Source: Bacteroidales bacterium
GTDB lineage: Bacteria > Bacteroidota > Bacteroidia > Bacteroidales > Muribaculaceae
Assembly (NCBI GenBank): GCA_014800525.1
Contig: JAAVFV010000036.1
Location: 1 to 42,174, forward strand
Length of the DNA: 42,174 nucleotides
Direction of reading: 5' to 3'
Part shown: piece by piece, positions 9,809-19,079 of the stretch
Layout: every line of letters begins with the position of its first letter
How positions within the stretch are numbered: position 1 is the stretch's first letter
Made by a program: the position numbers and the translations under genes
Notes under the pieces: model-generated
Seen by the model: the letters and a program-made list of their open reading frames with translations, nothing else
What the model was told of the DNA's origin: nothing
Database searches by the model: none

Positions 9809-11164
9809 ATGACACAAGATAAAGGTTCAAAAGAAATACTCGTAGTTCTCGGCGGAGGAGAAAGTGGTGTCGGGGCCGCTATCCTCGGCAAGGATAAAGG
9901 CATGGAGGTGTTCCTCAGTGATGCCGGCACCCTGGCTGATAAATACCGCAAGATTCTCGAAGATGAGGGAATCGAATTCGAGGAGGGCGGTCACACCGAA
10001 GAGCGGTTGTTACGCGCTACTGTGGTGGTGAAATCCCCTGGAATTCCTCCTTATGCTCCGATGGTGGAAAAGATTGTGGATAAAGGGATTCCCGTTATCT
10101 CCGAGATCGAATTCGCCGGAAGATATACTCAGGCCCGTATGGTGTGTATCACAGGCTCAAATGGAAAGACCACCACAACTCTCCTTACCTATCATATTCT
10201 CCGTAAGGCCGGCCTTAATGTCGGATTAGCCGGGAATGTGGGTAAGAGTCTTGCTTTGCAGGTGGCCCGCGACCCTCACGACATCTATGTGATCGAGCTC
10301 TCCAGTTTCCAGCTTGAGAATATGTATGAGTTCAAGGCCGACATTGCTGTGATGATGAATATCACTCCCGACCATCTCGACCGTTACGACCATAAGATGG
10401 AAAACTATGTGAAGGCCAAATTCCGGATTCTTCAGAATCAGACACCCGAAGATTATTTCATCTATTGGCTTGATGATCCGATCATCACCGATCAGATCCG
10501 TGCCATACAGTCGGAAGCTATCAGAATGCCGTTCAGCGAATTCTTCGAACCCGATAGCAAGGCTTATGTGGATAATGGCATCGTGCGTTTCGAGGGACCG
10601 CGTGAGGTGTGGGATATCCCTCGCGATAAGCTCTCCCTGACCGGACTGCATAATCTCTATAACTCTATGGCCGCAGGTCTCTCAGCCAGCATCCTGGATA
10701 TTCGGAAAGATGAGATCCGCGAGGCTCTCGAAGACTTTGAAGCCGTGGAACACCGTCTTGAATTCGTGGCCGAGAAGAATGGGGTGAGATATGTGAATGA
10801 TTCAAAAGCCACCAATGTGAATTCCACATGGTATGCTCTTGAAAGCATGTCCACTCCCACCGTGCTTATTCTCGGTGGAAAGGATAAAGGCAATGATTAC
10901 AGCGAGATCGAATCTCTTGTGAAGGAAAAGGTAAAAGCCATTGTCTGCATGGGAAAAGACAATTCAAAACTGCTGAATTTCTTTGAAGGGAAGGTTCCTG
11001 TGATTTCAGATACTCATTCTATGGAAGAGGCTGTAAAAGAATGTAGCCGACTGGCTTCGGAGGGAGATACGGTGCTGCTGTCGCCATGCTGCGCCAGCTT
11101 CGATCTTTTCACGAGTTATGAAGACCGCGGTCGCCAGTTTAAAGAACAGGTAAGAAGTCTGTAG
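9809..11164 (+). CDS. murD: UDP-MurNAc-L-Ala:D-Glu ligase MurD
   Basis: 451 residues. The N-terminal UMP-binding domain starts with VVLGGGESGVGAAILGKDKG. The ATP loop GSNGKTTT is at about 116-123, the catalytic middle segment is MNITPDHLDRY, and the C-terminal domain carries RYVNDSKATNVNSTWYAL and LILGGKDKGNDY. It adds D-glutamate to UDP-MurNAc-L-alanine in the cytoplasm. The leader before the start is A/T rich (ATATAAGATAAAA), as is usual here. Confidence 0.97.
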   Translation: MTQDKGSKEILVVLGGGESGVGAAILGKDKGMEVFLSDAGTLADKYRKILEDEGIEFEEGGHTEERLLRATVVVKSPGIPPYAPMVEKIVDKGIPVISEIEFAGRYTQARMVCITGSNGKTTTTLLTYHILRKAGLNVGLAGNVGKSLALQVARDPHDIYVIELSSFQLENMYEFKADIAVMMNITPDHLDRYDHKMENYVKAKFRILQNQTPEDYFIYWLDDPIITDQIRAIQSEAIRMPFSEFFEPDSKAYVDNGIVRFEGPREVWDIPRDKLSLTGLHNLYNSMAAGLSASILDIRKDEIREALEDFEAVEHRLEFVAEKNGVRYVNDSKATNVNSTWYALESMSTPTVLILGGKDKGNDYSEIESLVKEKVKAIVCMGKDNSKLLNFFEGKVPVISDTHSMEEAVKECSRLASEGDTVLLSPCCASFDLFTSYEDRGRQFKEQVRSL

Positions 11165-11244
11165 TAGATTCAGCGGTTCTGTGGTTCCAACCCCATCTGC
11201 TCATCTCCTCTATTTTTTAATATATAATCCTCTTATCTTCGAAA

Positions 11245-12639
11245 ATGGATAAACAACCCGGAATTAAAGTCCGCCAGCATATCGACGGGCGTCCCGTGCC
11301 GGCAGAAGGGACGGTGTCGGATCTATCCGCCGCCAGTGCCAAAGCCAAGAAGGCCGTGACCACCTCCCGTCCCGACCCCTACATCTGGGGTATCTACATT
11401 TTATTCCTCATCATATCGGTGGTGGAGTTATTCAGTGCATCGAGTGCTGAGGTATCAGCCAGCAATGTGTATAGTCCGCTCCTCCGACATGGTATTTTTC
11501 TCCTGATAGGCCTCGGTATTGTGCTTGGCTTGCAACGCACCCACTATATCGTGCTCCATCGTCTGGCATGGTTCATCACGGTGGTGTGTCTGGGGTTGGT
11601 GATTCTGACATCAGTGATCGGTGTGGAAATCAATGGTGCCCAACGAGCCATCCGTGTCGCCGGCTTCACGATCCAGCCCCCTGAGATGATCAAACTCGCT
11701 GTAGTGATTCTGCTTGCGTCTATTCTGGCGCGCAATCAGGCGCCTGGTGGAGAGGTCACCAACAGCGGTGTGATCCAATGTGCCGTAGTGGTAGTGATTG
11801 TCGGTGGACTGCTCTGGAGCAATGGTCTGACCAATATGATCCTGCTTATGGGTGTGAGTATCGCGATGTTTCTTATCGGGGGTATCCCATGGAAGAAATT
11901 TGGCATCGTGATGCTGATATATAGTATCGGTGGTGGTGCGCTGTTTGTAATCAAATATACCACCCCGACCACCAATGAGTTTGATTCCGTGAAGCGGGAG
12001 CAGGTATTGGCTACCGGAGGCAGTGTAGGTGCAGAGAAAGGAGGTGGCCGTCAGGATACACAGAAGGGACGTATCGCACGATGGTGGCGAGGGACATTCC
12101 CCGATGACCCTATCGACGACCTTAACCGTCAGGTGATCTTCTCCAATATCGCCCAGGCCAACGGGGGTGTATTTGGTCAAGGGCCCGGCAATAGCCGCGA
12201 AGCTGCGCGTCTGCCGCTGGCTTTTTCCGATTATATCTTCTCAATCATAGTGGAAGACACGGGACTCATCGGAGGTTGTGCACTGCTGTTGCTATATCTG
12301 ATGCTGGTGGCCCGCGCCGGCCGACTGGCCTATAAATGCTCGAGAGCTTTCCCGGCTTTCCTGATTATGGGATGTGCGGTATTGATTGTGTTCCAGGCAT
12401 TGGTCCATATGGCCATTGTCACGGGACTCTTCCCCGTATCCGGACAGCCTCTGCCCTTCATATCCAAGGGAGGAACCTCAATATTCGTGATGTCGGCAGC
12501 AATCGGAATCATGCTTTCCGTGAGTCGGTTTGCCGTCACGAGCGGAAATAAGAAAGAAATTAAGGCTGAGATAAATGCTCTCCCCGAAGACCTTCAGGGA
12601 GCAAATGCCAGCAATTACGAGGAGCCGACCAATTCATGA
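11245..12639 (+). CDS. ftsW: Septal peptidoglycan polymerase FtsW (SEDS family)
   Basis: 464 residues, about ten membrane spans, with a cytoplasmic N-terminal extension of about 45 residues. SEDS proteins polymerise lipid II glycan strands; FtsW works with the transpeptidase encoded by ftsI in the same cluster. Family segments include FSASSAEVSA after the first span, GAQRAIRVAGFTIQPPEMIKLA, and GVFGQGPGNSREAARLPLAFSDYIFSIIVEDTG in the large periplasmic loop, then PFISKGGTS near the C-terminus. The loop upstream of GQGPGNS (KGGGRQDTQKGRIARWW) is basic. Confidence 0.96.
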   Translation: MDKQPGIKVRQHIDGRPVPAEGTVSDLSAASAKAKKAVTTSRPDPYIWGIYILFLIISVVELFSASSAEVSASNVYSPLLRHGIFLLIGLGIVLGLQRTHYIVLHRLAWFITVVCLGLVILTSVIGVEINGAQRAIRVAGFTIQPPEMIKLAVVILLASILARNQAPGGEVTNSGVIQCAVVVVIVGGLLWSNGLTNMILLMGVSIAMFLIGGIPWKKFGIVMLIYSIGGGALFVIKYTTPTTNEFDSVKREQVLATGGSVGAEKGGGRQDTQKGRIARWWRGTFPDDPIDDLNRQVIFSNIAQANGGVFGQGPGNSREAARLPLAFSDYIFSIIVEDTGLIGGCALLLLYLMLVARAGRLAYKCSRAFPAFLIMGCAVLIVFQALVHMAIVTGLFPVSGQPLPFISKGGTSIFVMSAAIGIMLSVSRFAVTSGNKKEIKAEINALPEDLQGANASNYEEPTNS

Positions 12640-12655
12640 AAAATCCATCTCAACC

Positions 12656-13771
12656 ATGTCTGATAAATACAAAATACTCATAAGCGGCGGCGGTACGGGA
12701 GGTCATATCTTTCCGGCCGTCTCCATTGCAAATGCCCTGAAACGACGCCTGAATTGCGATATTCTCTTCGTCGGAGCCGAAAACCGGATGGAAATGGAGA
12801 AGGTTCCTGCCGCGGGATACCAGATTGTGGGTCTGCCCGTAGCGGGATTCAACCGTAAGAATCTGTTCAAGAATATTCCTGTGCTCTATAAACTGTGGAA
12901 GAGTATCCGGAAGGCACGCAATATTGTGAAGGAATTCAAGCCCGATATCGCAATCGGTGTGGGAGGATATGCTTCCGGACCGGTATTAAAGGCAGCTCAG
13001 AAGGCCGGCGTCCCTACGCTCCTTCAGGAACAGAATTCCTATGCCGGAGTGACTAATAAGCTCCTTGGCAAGGATGCCCGTAAAATATGTGTGGCCTATG
13101 AGGGAATGGATCGTTTCTTCCCCGGAGATAAGGTGATTCTTACAGGTAATCCCGTGCGTAAGGATCTTGTGGATGCGGCAGCCAATCGTGCAAAGGCCCG
13201 GGAAAGTTTCGGGCTCGCGGCGGAACGCCCCACGCTGCTTGTGGTCGGAGGAAGTCTCGGTGCCCTTACACTCAATGAAAGTATGGAGGCCGGCTTACGA
13301 CGCCTTGTGGATATGGGAATCCAGGTGATCTGGCAGACCGGACGTAATTTCGGCGACCGTGGCAAGGAGATATCCAAGGGTATGAAGGGCGCAGTGGTGA
13401 CACGGTTTATCAATGACATGGCTGCGGCGTATGCGGCAGCTGATCTTGTGGTGTCGCGTGCCGGAGCCAGCTCCATCTCCGAACTTCAGTTACTCGGCAA
13501 ACCATGCGTGCTCGTCCCCTCGCCGAATGTAGCCGAAGATCATCAGACCAAGAATGCGCGTGCACTCTCCGACCGTGGGGCGGCTAAATTCGTCTCTGAC
13601 GCTGAGGCTCGCGAGAAACTGATTCCTATGGTGATCGATCTGATGTCGAACACTCCTGAATCGCGCAAACAACTTGCCGAAATGGAAGCCAACATCCGCA
13701 AGATGGCTCTCCCAAACAGCGATGAGCGTATCGTTGATGAAGTGATGAAAATCATTTGTCCAGCAAAATAA
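12656..13771 (+). CDS. murG: UDP-GlcNAc transferase MurG (lipid II synthase)
   Basis: 371 residues from the start giving MSDKYKILISGGGTGGHIFPA, which places the family GGGTGGH loop at residues 11-17. An in-frame start 81 bp upstream would overlap ftsW and add non-conserved residues. GT-B fold, peripheral at the inner face of the membrane. It adds GlcNAc from UDP-GlcNAc to lipid I. Further signatures are GVGGYASGPVLKAA, LLQEQNSYAGVTNKLL, TGNPVRKD, VVGGSLGALTLNE and the C-terminal SRAGASSISELQLLGKP. murC starts 4 bp after its stop. Confidence 0.97.
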   Translation: MSDKYKILISGGGTGGHIFPAVSIANALKRRLNCDILFVGAENRMEMEKVPAAGYQIVGLPVAGFNRKNLFKNIPVLYKLWKSIRKARNIVKEFKPDIAIGVGGYASGPVLKAAQKAGVPTLLQEQNSYAGVTNKLLGKDARKICVAYEGMDRFFPGDKVILTGNPVRKDLVDAAANRAKARESFGLAAERPTLLVVGGSLGALTLNESMEAGLRRLVDMGIQVIWQTGRNFGDRGKEISKGMKGAVVTRFINDMAAAYAAADLVVSRAGASSISELQLLGKPCVLVPSPNVAEDHQTKNARALSDRGAAKFVSDAEAREKLIPMVIDLMSNTPESRKQLAEMEANIRKMALPNSDERIVDEVMKIICPAK

Positions 13772-13775
13772 CAGA

Positions 13776-15164
13776 ATGAAGGATAAGCAGCCCCAATCAA
13801 TATATTTCGTCGGTGCCGGAGGAATCGGCATGGCAAATCTTGTAAGATATTATCTGCGTCACGGAGTGAAGGTGGGAGGATACGACCGCACTCCGAGTGC
13901 GCTTACCGATGCCCTGATATCCGAAGGAGCCGATATCGGGTTTGAGGATGATCCGGCTTTGGTGGGTCCGGAATTCCGTAATCCGGCCACCACCTTAGTG
14001 GTCTATACACCGGCCGTACCGGAGTCAAACCGTATCCTGACAATGTTTCGTGAAGGAGGGTTCGAAGTAATCAAAAGAGCAGCGTTGTTGGGTAAGATCA
14101 CACGCAACAGCCGTGCTATCTGTATAGCGGGCAGTCATGGTAAAACCACCACATGTTCGATGACTGCCAATATCCTGAGGAATTCTGAGGTCGGGTGTAC
14201 AGCCTTCCTGGGAGGAATCCTCCGTAACACGGGCAGCAATCTGGTATTACAGGAAGAATCGGATGTGACAGTGATTGAGGCTGATGAATACGACCGATCG
14301 TTCCATCATCTCACTCCGTGGATTGCTGTGGTGACCTCCACTGATCCGGACCATCTCGATATCTATGGCGATGAGGCCCATTACCTCGAAGCATTCTCGA
14401 TATTCACTTCCCTGATACGCCCCGGAGGAACATTGATCACCCATACCGGACTTAACTATCTTCCGGAAACAAAAGAAGGAGTGACCGTGGAAACCTACAG
14501 CGGAGGGTCGGAAGGAGATTGGCATACGGAGAATATCCGATTCGGGAACGGAAAGATTCTCTTCGATCTGATCGGGCCGGATGTCAGGATTACGGATGTG
14601 AATCCGGGAGTTCCGGCAGAGATCAATATCGATAACGCTGTTGCGGCCGCGGCCGCGGCCTGGCATGCCGGAGCTTCCGATGATGAAATCCGCAATGGGC
14701 TGGCGGAGTTCCGGGGGGCCAGACGACGCTTTGAGATACATCTCGATGGCTCGGATAATCCTTCGGGCACAGTTTTAATAGATGATTATGCCCATTCTCC
14801 TCATGAGGTGGAAGCATCCATTGCTTCAATACGTAAACTATATCCCGGAAAACGCCTGTCGGTGATTTTCCAACCCCATCTCTACACCCGCACCCGCGAC
14901 TTCGCAGCAGACTTTGCAAAAGCACTCTCGGGAGCTGATGAGGTGATAATGCCCGAGATTTATGCGGCGCGCGAGCTTCCGATTCCCGGTGTGGATTCCC
15001 ATATCATCCTCTCCCGGATTGAAAAAGCGGAGAAGCATTATTGCGAAAGAAAAGATTTGTTGAATCTAATAAAAAATAGTAATTTTGAAATCTTGATGAC
15101 ATTAGGGGCAGCCGATATCGACCGGATTATCCCGAAAGTCAAGGAAATATTACAAAATTCTTAA
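13776..15164 (+). CDS. murC: UDP-MurNAc:L-alanine ligase MurC
   Basis: 462 residues. The N-terminal nucleotide-binding motif is YFVGAGGIGMANLVRYYL, the ATP loop GSHGKTTT lies at about 119-126, EADEYDRSFHHLTP and TSTDPDHLDIYG are in the middle domain, and DDYAHSPHEVEASI and FQPHLYTRTRDF are in the C-terminal domain. It performs the first amino-acid addition to UDP-MurNAc. The 4-bp spacing from murG suggests coupled translation. No ddl gene follows in this cluster. Confidence 0.97.
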   Translation: MKDKQPQSIYFVGAGGIGMANLVRYYLRHGVKVGGYDRTPSALTDALISEGADIGFEDDPALVGPEFRNPATTLVVYTPAVPESNRILTMFREGGFEVIKRAALLGKITRNSRAICIAGSHGKTTTCSMTANILRNSEVGCTAFLGGILRNTGSNLVLQEESDVTVIEADEYDRSFHHLTPWIAVVTSTDPDHLDIYGDEAHYLEAFSIFTSLIRPGGTLITHTGLNYLPETKEGVTVETYSGGSEGDWHTENIRFGNGKILFDLIGPDVRITDVNPGVPAEINIDNAVAAAAAAWHAGASDDEIRNGLAEFRGARRRFEIHLDGSDNPSGTVLIDDYAHSPHEVEASIASIRKLYPGKRLSVIFQPHLYTRTRDFAADFAKALSGADEVIMPEIYAARELPIPGVDSHIILSRIEKAEKHYCERKDLLNLIKNSNFEILMTLGAADIDRIIPKVKEILQNS

Positions 15165-15281
15165 CAATGTGAATTCTTAACAAAAATTCACAACATTTAT
15201 CATATACAATAGAGGGTAGCGTTGTCGGAATTGACGATCACCGGATATGACCCAAAAATTAAAAAAGTATAAAAATACAGG

Positions 15282-16118
15282 ATGGCAAAAAAGGGGATTG
15301 TGATATTCAAGTGGGTTACTCTGGCTGTGTTACTGATCTATTGCATTCTGGTAGGAGCCTGGGCTCGCTCTGAGGCCGACAGTCATGCCTGCCGGGGAAT
15401 CGATATCAATGTGCGTGGGAGCCGCTCGATGGATTCGATTGTGATTCATGGTGTCTCCCGGGAGCTTGTGAGATACCCCGAGAAAATCATCGGACGTCGC
15501 CTAAGCGAGATAAATACAGAGAAGATCGAGGAATATCTGGCCGGTCTCAATAATTTCGAAAGCGTGAAGTGCATGCTCTCTTCAGGAGAGAGGCTTCATA
15601 TCGAGATTGTGCCGCTTGTTCCGGTGCTCAGGGTGTTCGACGGCCGCGAGTCGTATTATATCAATAAAGACGGTAAGCGGATCGAATCGAACTCCCAGTT
15701 CTATTCAGATGTTCCGCTTGTATCCGGGAAATTCTCACGAAATTTCCGTCCGGAACAACTCTTACCCGTGGTTCGCTTTGTCGAGAAGGATAAGTTCCTT
15801 TCTGAGATGGTGACGATGATTTCGGCAGATGGACTGACTAACATTCTGCTTGTTCCGCGTATGATGGGACATATCATCAATTTCGGCGATACCACCCATC
15901 TGGAAGAGAAACGCGATGCATTGCAACTCTTCTATCGTAAGGTGATGCCTTACAAAGGATGGGAGGAATATGATACGATCTCTCTGAAGTTTCGCGGTCA
16001 GGTGGTGGCCACCAGAAGGGTCAAACCTCTGAACCGCCTGCCGAGTGATACGATTGCCGATGTGGATCCGGATGAGGCTACATTGGCCGACCATCTGGCC
16101 ACTCTTACCGAAGAGTGA
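15282..16118 (+). CDS. ftsQ: Cell division protein FtsQ/DivIB-like
   Basis: 278 residues. A short cytoplasmic N-terminus, one membrane span (about 6-26) and a periplasmic POTRA-like region (about 40-110; SMDSIVIHGVSRELVRYPEKIIGRRLSEINTEKIEEYL) are followed by the FtsQ beta domain, in which LVSGKFSRNF and LKFRGQVVATRR are recognisable. In other bacteria FtsQ links early and late divisome proteins through FtsL/FtsB. The assignment combines topology with position between murC and ftsA. It is preceded by 117 bp of AT-rich sequence that may hold an internal promoter. Confidence 0.88.
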   Translation: MAKKGIVIFKWVTLAVLLIYCILVGAWARSEADSHACRGIDINVRGSRSMDSIVIHGVSRELVRYPEKIIGRRLSEINTEKIEEYLAGLNNFESVKCMLSSGERLHIEIVPLVPVLRVFDGRESYYINKDGKRIESNSQFYSDVPLVSGKFSRNFRPEQLLPVVRFVEKDKFLSEMVTMISADGLTNILLVPRMMGHIINFGDTTHLEEKRDALQLFYRKVMPYKGWEEYDTISLKFRGQVVATRRVKPLNRLPSDTIADVDPDEATLADHLATLTEE

Positions 16119-16251
16119 GACGGCATGGATTAGAAATCGGGATATGGTGATTATAGCAGTAACCATAATTCCGATGAAGAAGGGATAGGAATGGAGAAAA
16201 CAAATAAGGATGGAAATTAAGGGAAAGGGAAAACGTTGATACAGGAATCCT

Positions 16252-17586
16252 ATGAACGAAGATAGATATGTCGCTGCAATTGAGATAAGTAGCTCCAAAA
16301 TAATAGCCGTAGTCGGGAAAATCCGACCCTCACGGGAACTCGATATCATCGCCTGCGAACAGGAGAAGGGTGTCGAGAGCGTACGTTATGGTGTGATCCA
16401 GAACCTGGAGGAAACATCGTTGCGTCTGCAGAGAGTGATTGATAAACTCCAGCATCGTCCGGGAGTGACACCGAGAATCATCAAGAGTGTATTCGTCGGT
16501 CTGTCAGGCCGTTCGTTACGCACGATTTCAACCACTGTTTCCAGAAACCTTCCGGAAGAGACTGAAATCACAGATGAGATTTTGGCCTCCCTGCGCGCTG
16601 ATGCTCTCTCCACTGCCATCGACAGTTCCCTGGAAGTGATCGATGCCATTCCACGCACATTCACTGTCGGGAAGACCGAAACCTCATCTCCGAAAGGAGC
16701 GCTTGGTAATCGTATCAGTGCCGTATATGATCTTATCGTATGCCGCCCTGAAATGAAACGCAATCTCATGCGTGTCCTCTCCGACAAACTCCATCTCAAA
16801 ATCAATGGAGCCATCGTCACGGCCCTATCCACCAGTCAGCTTATCCTCACTCCCGAGGAGAAGCGACTCGGATGTATGCTTGTCGATATGGGAGCTGAAA
16901 CCACGACGGTGACTATCTTCAAAGGCGGACATCTCAAATATTTCGCCACCCTGCCGCTCGGAGGACGCAATATCACACGCGATATCACTTCTATCTCAAT
17001 TCTGGAAGAACGCGCCGAAGACCTCAAGAAATCCTCAGCTGATGCCATTGCCCGCGATTCCGCATCGGGACTTAACTTCAACGGCATCAACATGTCGGAT
17101 ATATCCAATCTGGTGGTGGCCAGATCGGAGGAAATCGTGGCCAATATCATCGAGCAGATATCCTATGCCAACCTCACGGAGAAAGATCTCCCCGGCGGAA
17201 TCATCTGTATCGGCGGCGGCTCGCAACTGCGTGGCATGATCGAGCTCATCTCCAATCAGAGTGGCATGCTTGTAAGAAAGGGACAGCTCCCCAATTATGT
17301 CCATATCGACGATCCGAATATCAGCGCCTTCGATATCATTGAGGTAGCGAGTGTGCTCTATACCGGAGCCACCAACACCGATGCTCAGTGTCTCGAGATG
17401 CCGCAGCATCAGGAACTCCCCGTAACCGGCACTGCAAATCCCGAACCCGAACCCAAAGGCCTTCAGGAAAAGGAATATACTGAAGATAAGAAGAGAAAAA
17501 AGAATGGGTTCTTCTCAAAGTTCGGACGGACAATCACCGATTTCTTTGCTCCCGATGGCGAGGATGACAACGACCTTATGGATTAA
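16252..17586 (+). CDS. ftsA: Cell division protein FtsA
   Basis: 444 residues, actin-like ATPase fold. AAIEISSSKIIAVVG is the first phosphate loop, KSVFVGLSGRSLRTI leads into the 1C (SHS2-like) subdomain, LVDMGAETTTVTIFKGG is the second phosphate loop, and GIICIGGGSQLRGMIEL is the adenosine-binding segment. The C-terminus ends with an amphipathic helix, about 420-432 (FFSKFGRTITDFF), the usual membrane-targeting sequence, after a charged linker. It tethers FtsZ filaments to the membrane. ftsZ starts 20 bp downstream. Confidence 0.96.
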   Translation: MNEDRYVAAIEISSSKIIAVVGKIRPSRELDIIACEQEKGVESVRYGVIQNLEETSLRLQRVIDKLQHRPGVTPRIIKSVFVGLSGRSLRTISTTVSRNLPEETEITDEILASLRADALSTAIDSSLEVIDAIPRTFTVGKTETSSPKGALGNRISAVYDLIVCRPEMKRNLMRVLSDKLHLKINGAIVTALSTSQLILTPEEKRLGCMLVDMGAETTTVTIFKGGHLKYFATLPLGGRNITRDITSISILEERAEDLKKSSADAIARDSASGLNFNGINMSDISNLVVARSEEIVANIIEQISYANLTEKDLPGGIICIGGGSQLRGMIELISNQSGMLVRKGQLPNYVHIDDPNISAFDIIEVASVLYTGATNTDAQCLEMPQHQELPVTGTANPEPEPKGLQEKEYTEDKKRKKNGFFSKFGRTITDFFAPDGEDDNDLMD

Positions 17587-17606
17587 CACCCCTCATCTCC
17601 ACACCT

Positions 17607-18992
17607 ATGACAGACGAACACAACTCCTATAGCGATATTCAGGATATTACAGATACCTCGACTTTCGCAACCGATGCCAACGACTCCATAATCAAGGTGG
17701 TCGGCGTCGGGGGCGGCGGATGCAACGCCGTCAGCTATATGTACAAGCTTCAGATCCCGAACGTAAACTTCGTGGTCTGCAACACCGACCAACAGAGTCT
17801 TGATCAGTCTCCGGTGCCTACCAAAATTCTGCTCGGTCCCGGCCGCGGAGCCGGTAACCGCCCCGAAATCGGACGCCAGTTTGCTGAGGAGAATAAAGAC
17901 ATCATAGCCGATCTCTTCAAGGATCATACCGAAATGGTGTTTATCACAGCCGGTATGGGCGGCGGCACCGGTACGGGAGCAAGCCCTATCGTGGCCAAAC
18001 TCGCCAAAGAGGCCGGAATGCTTACCATCGGTATTGTCACTGTGCCTTTCCTCTTCGAGGGCGAAAAGAAAATCATCAAGGCTCTTGAGGGAGCCAATGA
18101 AATGAAGAAACACGTGGATGCACTGTTGGTGATCAACAATGAAAATCTTGTCGATCTCTACAAGGATCTCAATTTCTTCAATGCCTTCGGCAAGGCCGAC
18201 GATACTCTTGCCAACGCCGCCCGAAGCATCTCCGAGATTATTTCCGATCCCTGCTACATCAATGTCGACTTCAACGATGTAAAGACCACCCTCAAGGATT
18301 CCGGAACAGCGATCATATCCACAGCCTACGGCGAAGGAGAACACCGCATCACGGATGCAATCCAGAATGCGCTCCATTCCCCTCTGCTCAAGAAGCACGA
18401 TATATATACCTCGAAGCGCCTGCTCTTCAAGTTTATGTGCTGGAAAGATTCTCCCAATGCCCTGCGTATGGAGGAGATGGGCGAGATCTATCAGTTCACC
18501 AACCAGTTGCCGAGCAGTATCGATGTAAAATGGGGTATCGGAGACGATCCCACGCTGGGCGACCGCGTGAAGATCACAGTGCTTGCCTCCGGATTCGATG
18601 TCACCCTGCGCGATGGCGACTCCGGCAAGATCGTGATCGATGACAGACCGTCGTCGGATAAGACAGATAAGAAAGTGATCGATATGGGTGGCGGGTCTGA
18701 CAAAGCGGAGAAGGAATCCGAACGTAAGGAAGCCCGTCGGGATATCGAGGATGTATATGGTGTGGAGAAAATCACCAAACATCGTCGCGACGGCGACAAA
18801 CTCCGATATGCCGTGCTCACTCCCTCTCAATTCGATGATTTTGAGGTGATCGCTCTCCTGGAGCGTACTCCGGCATATAACCGCCCCACCAACTTCAACC
18901 AGCAGCTCAAAGCCGTGAGCGAGTCTACACTGACCCCTCAGTCGAAACCTCGCGATAATGGTGTCGACAGCAGTAATAAAATCTCCTTCTAA
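17607..18992 (+). CDS. ftsZ: Cell division GTPase FtsZ
   Basis: 461 residues. The tubulin-like GTP-binding loop GGGTGTG is at 118-124; the T7 catalytic loop NVDFND is at 219-224. The GTPase domain covers about 25-340. A disordered acidic/basic linker follows, then ERTPAYNR (T421-R426), which corresponds in position and composition to the conserved C-terminal peptide that binds FtsA. A further 35 residues follow it, so the peptide is not terminal as in E. coli. FtsZ polymerises into the Z-ring that recruits the products of this cluster. Confidence 0.97.
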   Translation: MTDEHNSYSDIQDITDTSTFATDANDSIIKVVGVGGGGCNAVSYMYKLQIPNVNFVVCNTDQQSLDQSPVPTKILLGPGRGAGNRPEIGRQFAEENKDIIADLFKDHTEMVFITAGMGGGTGTGASPIVAKLAKEAGMLTIGIVTVPFLFEGEKKIIKALEGANEMKKHVDALLVINNENLVDLYKDLNFFNAFGKADDTLANAARSISEIISDPCYINVDFNDVKTTLKDSGTAIISTAYGEGEHRITDAIQNALHSPLLKKHDIYTSKRLLFKFMCWKDSPNALRMEEMGEIYQFTNQLPSSIDVKWGIGDDPTLGDRVKITVLASGFDVTLRDGDSGKIVIDDRPSSDKTDKKVIDMGGGSDKAEKESERKEARRDIEDVYGVEKITKHRRDGDKLRYAVLTPSQFDDFEVIALLERTPAYNRPTNFNQQLKAVSESTLTPQSKPRDNGVDSSNKISF

Positions 18993-19079
18993 GCCCCGGA
19001 ATTGACTCCGGAATCCCCAAATCTCTCCGGAATAACGACATAGAATATATATTTTCAAAAAAATACCACCCCACAAGAA

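Noticed and set aside
12575-12655. An earlier start for murG inside ftsW
   Set aside because: The extra residues are read from the ftsW 3' end in another frame; the family N-terminus starts at 12656.
17583-19076. A 497-residue open frame antisense to ftsZ
   Set aside because: The sense strand encodes an intact FtsZ; the antisense product lacks recognisable domains and is a codon-use shadow.
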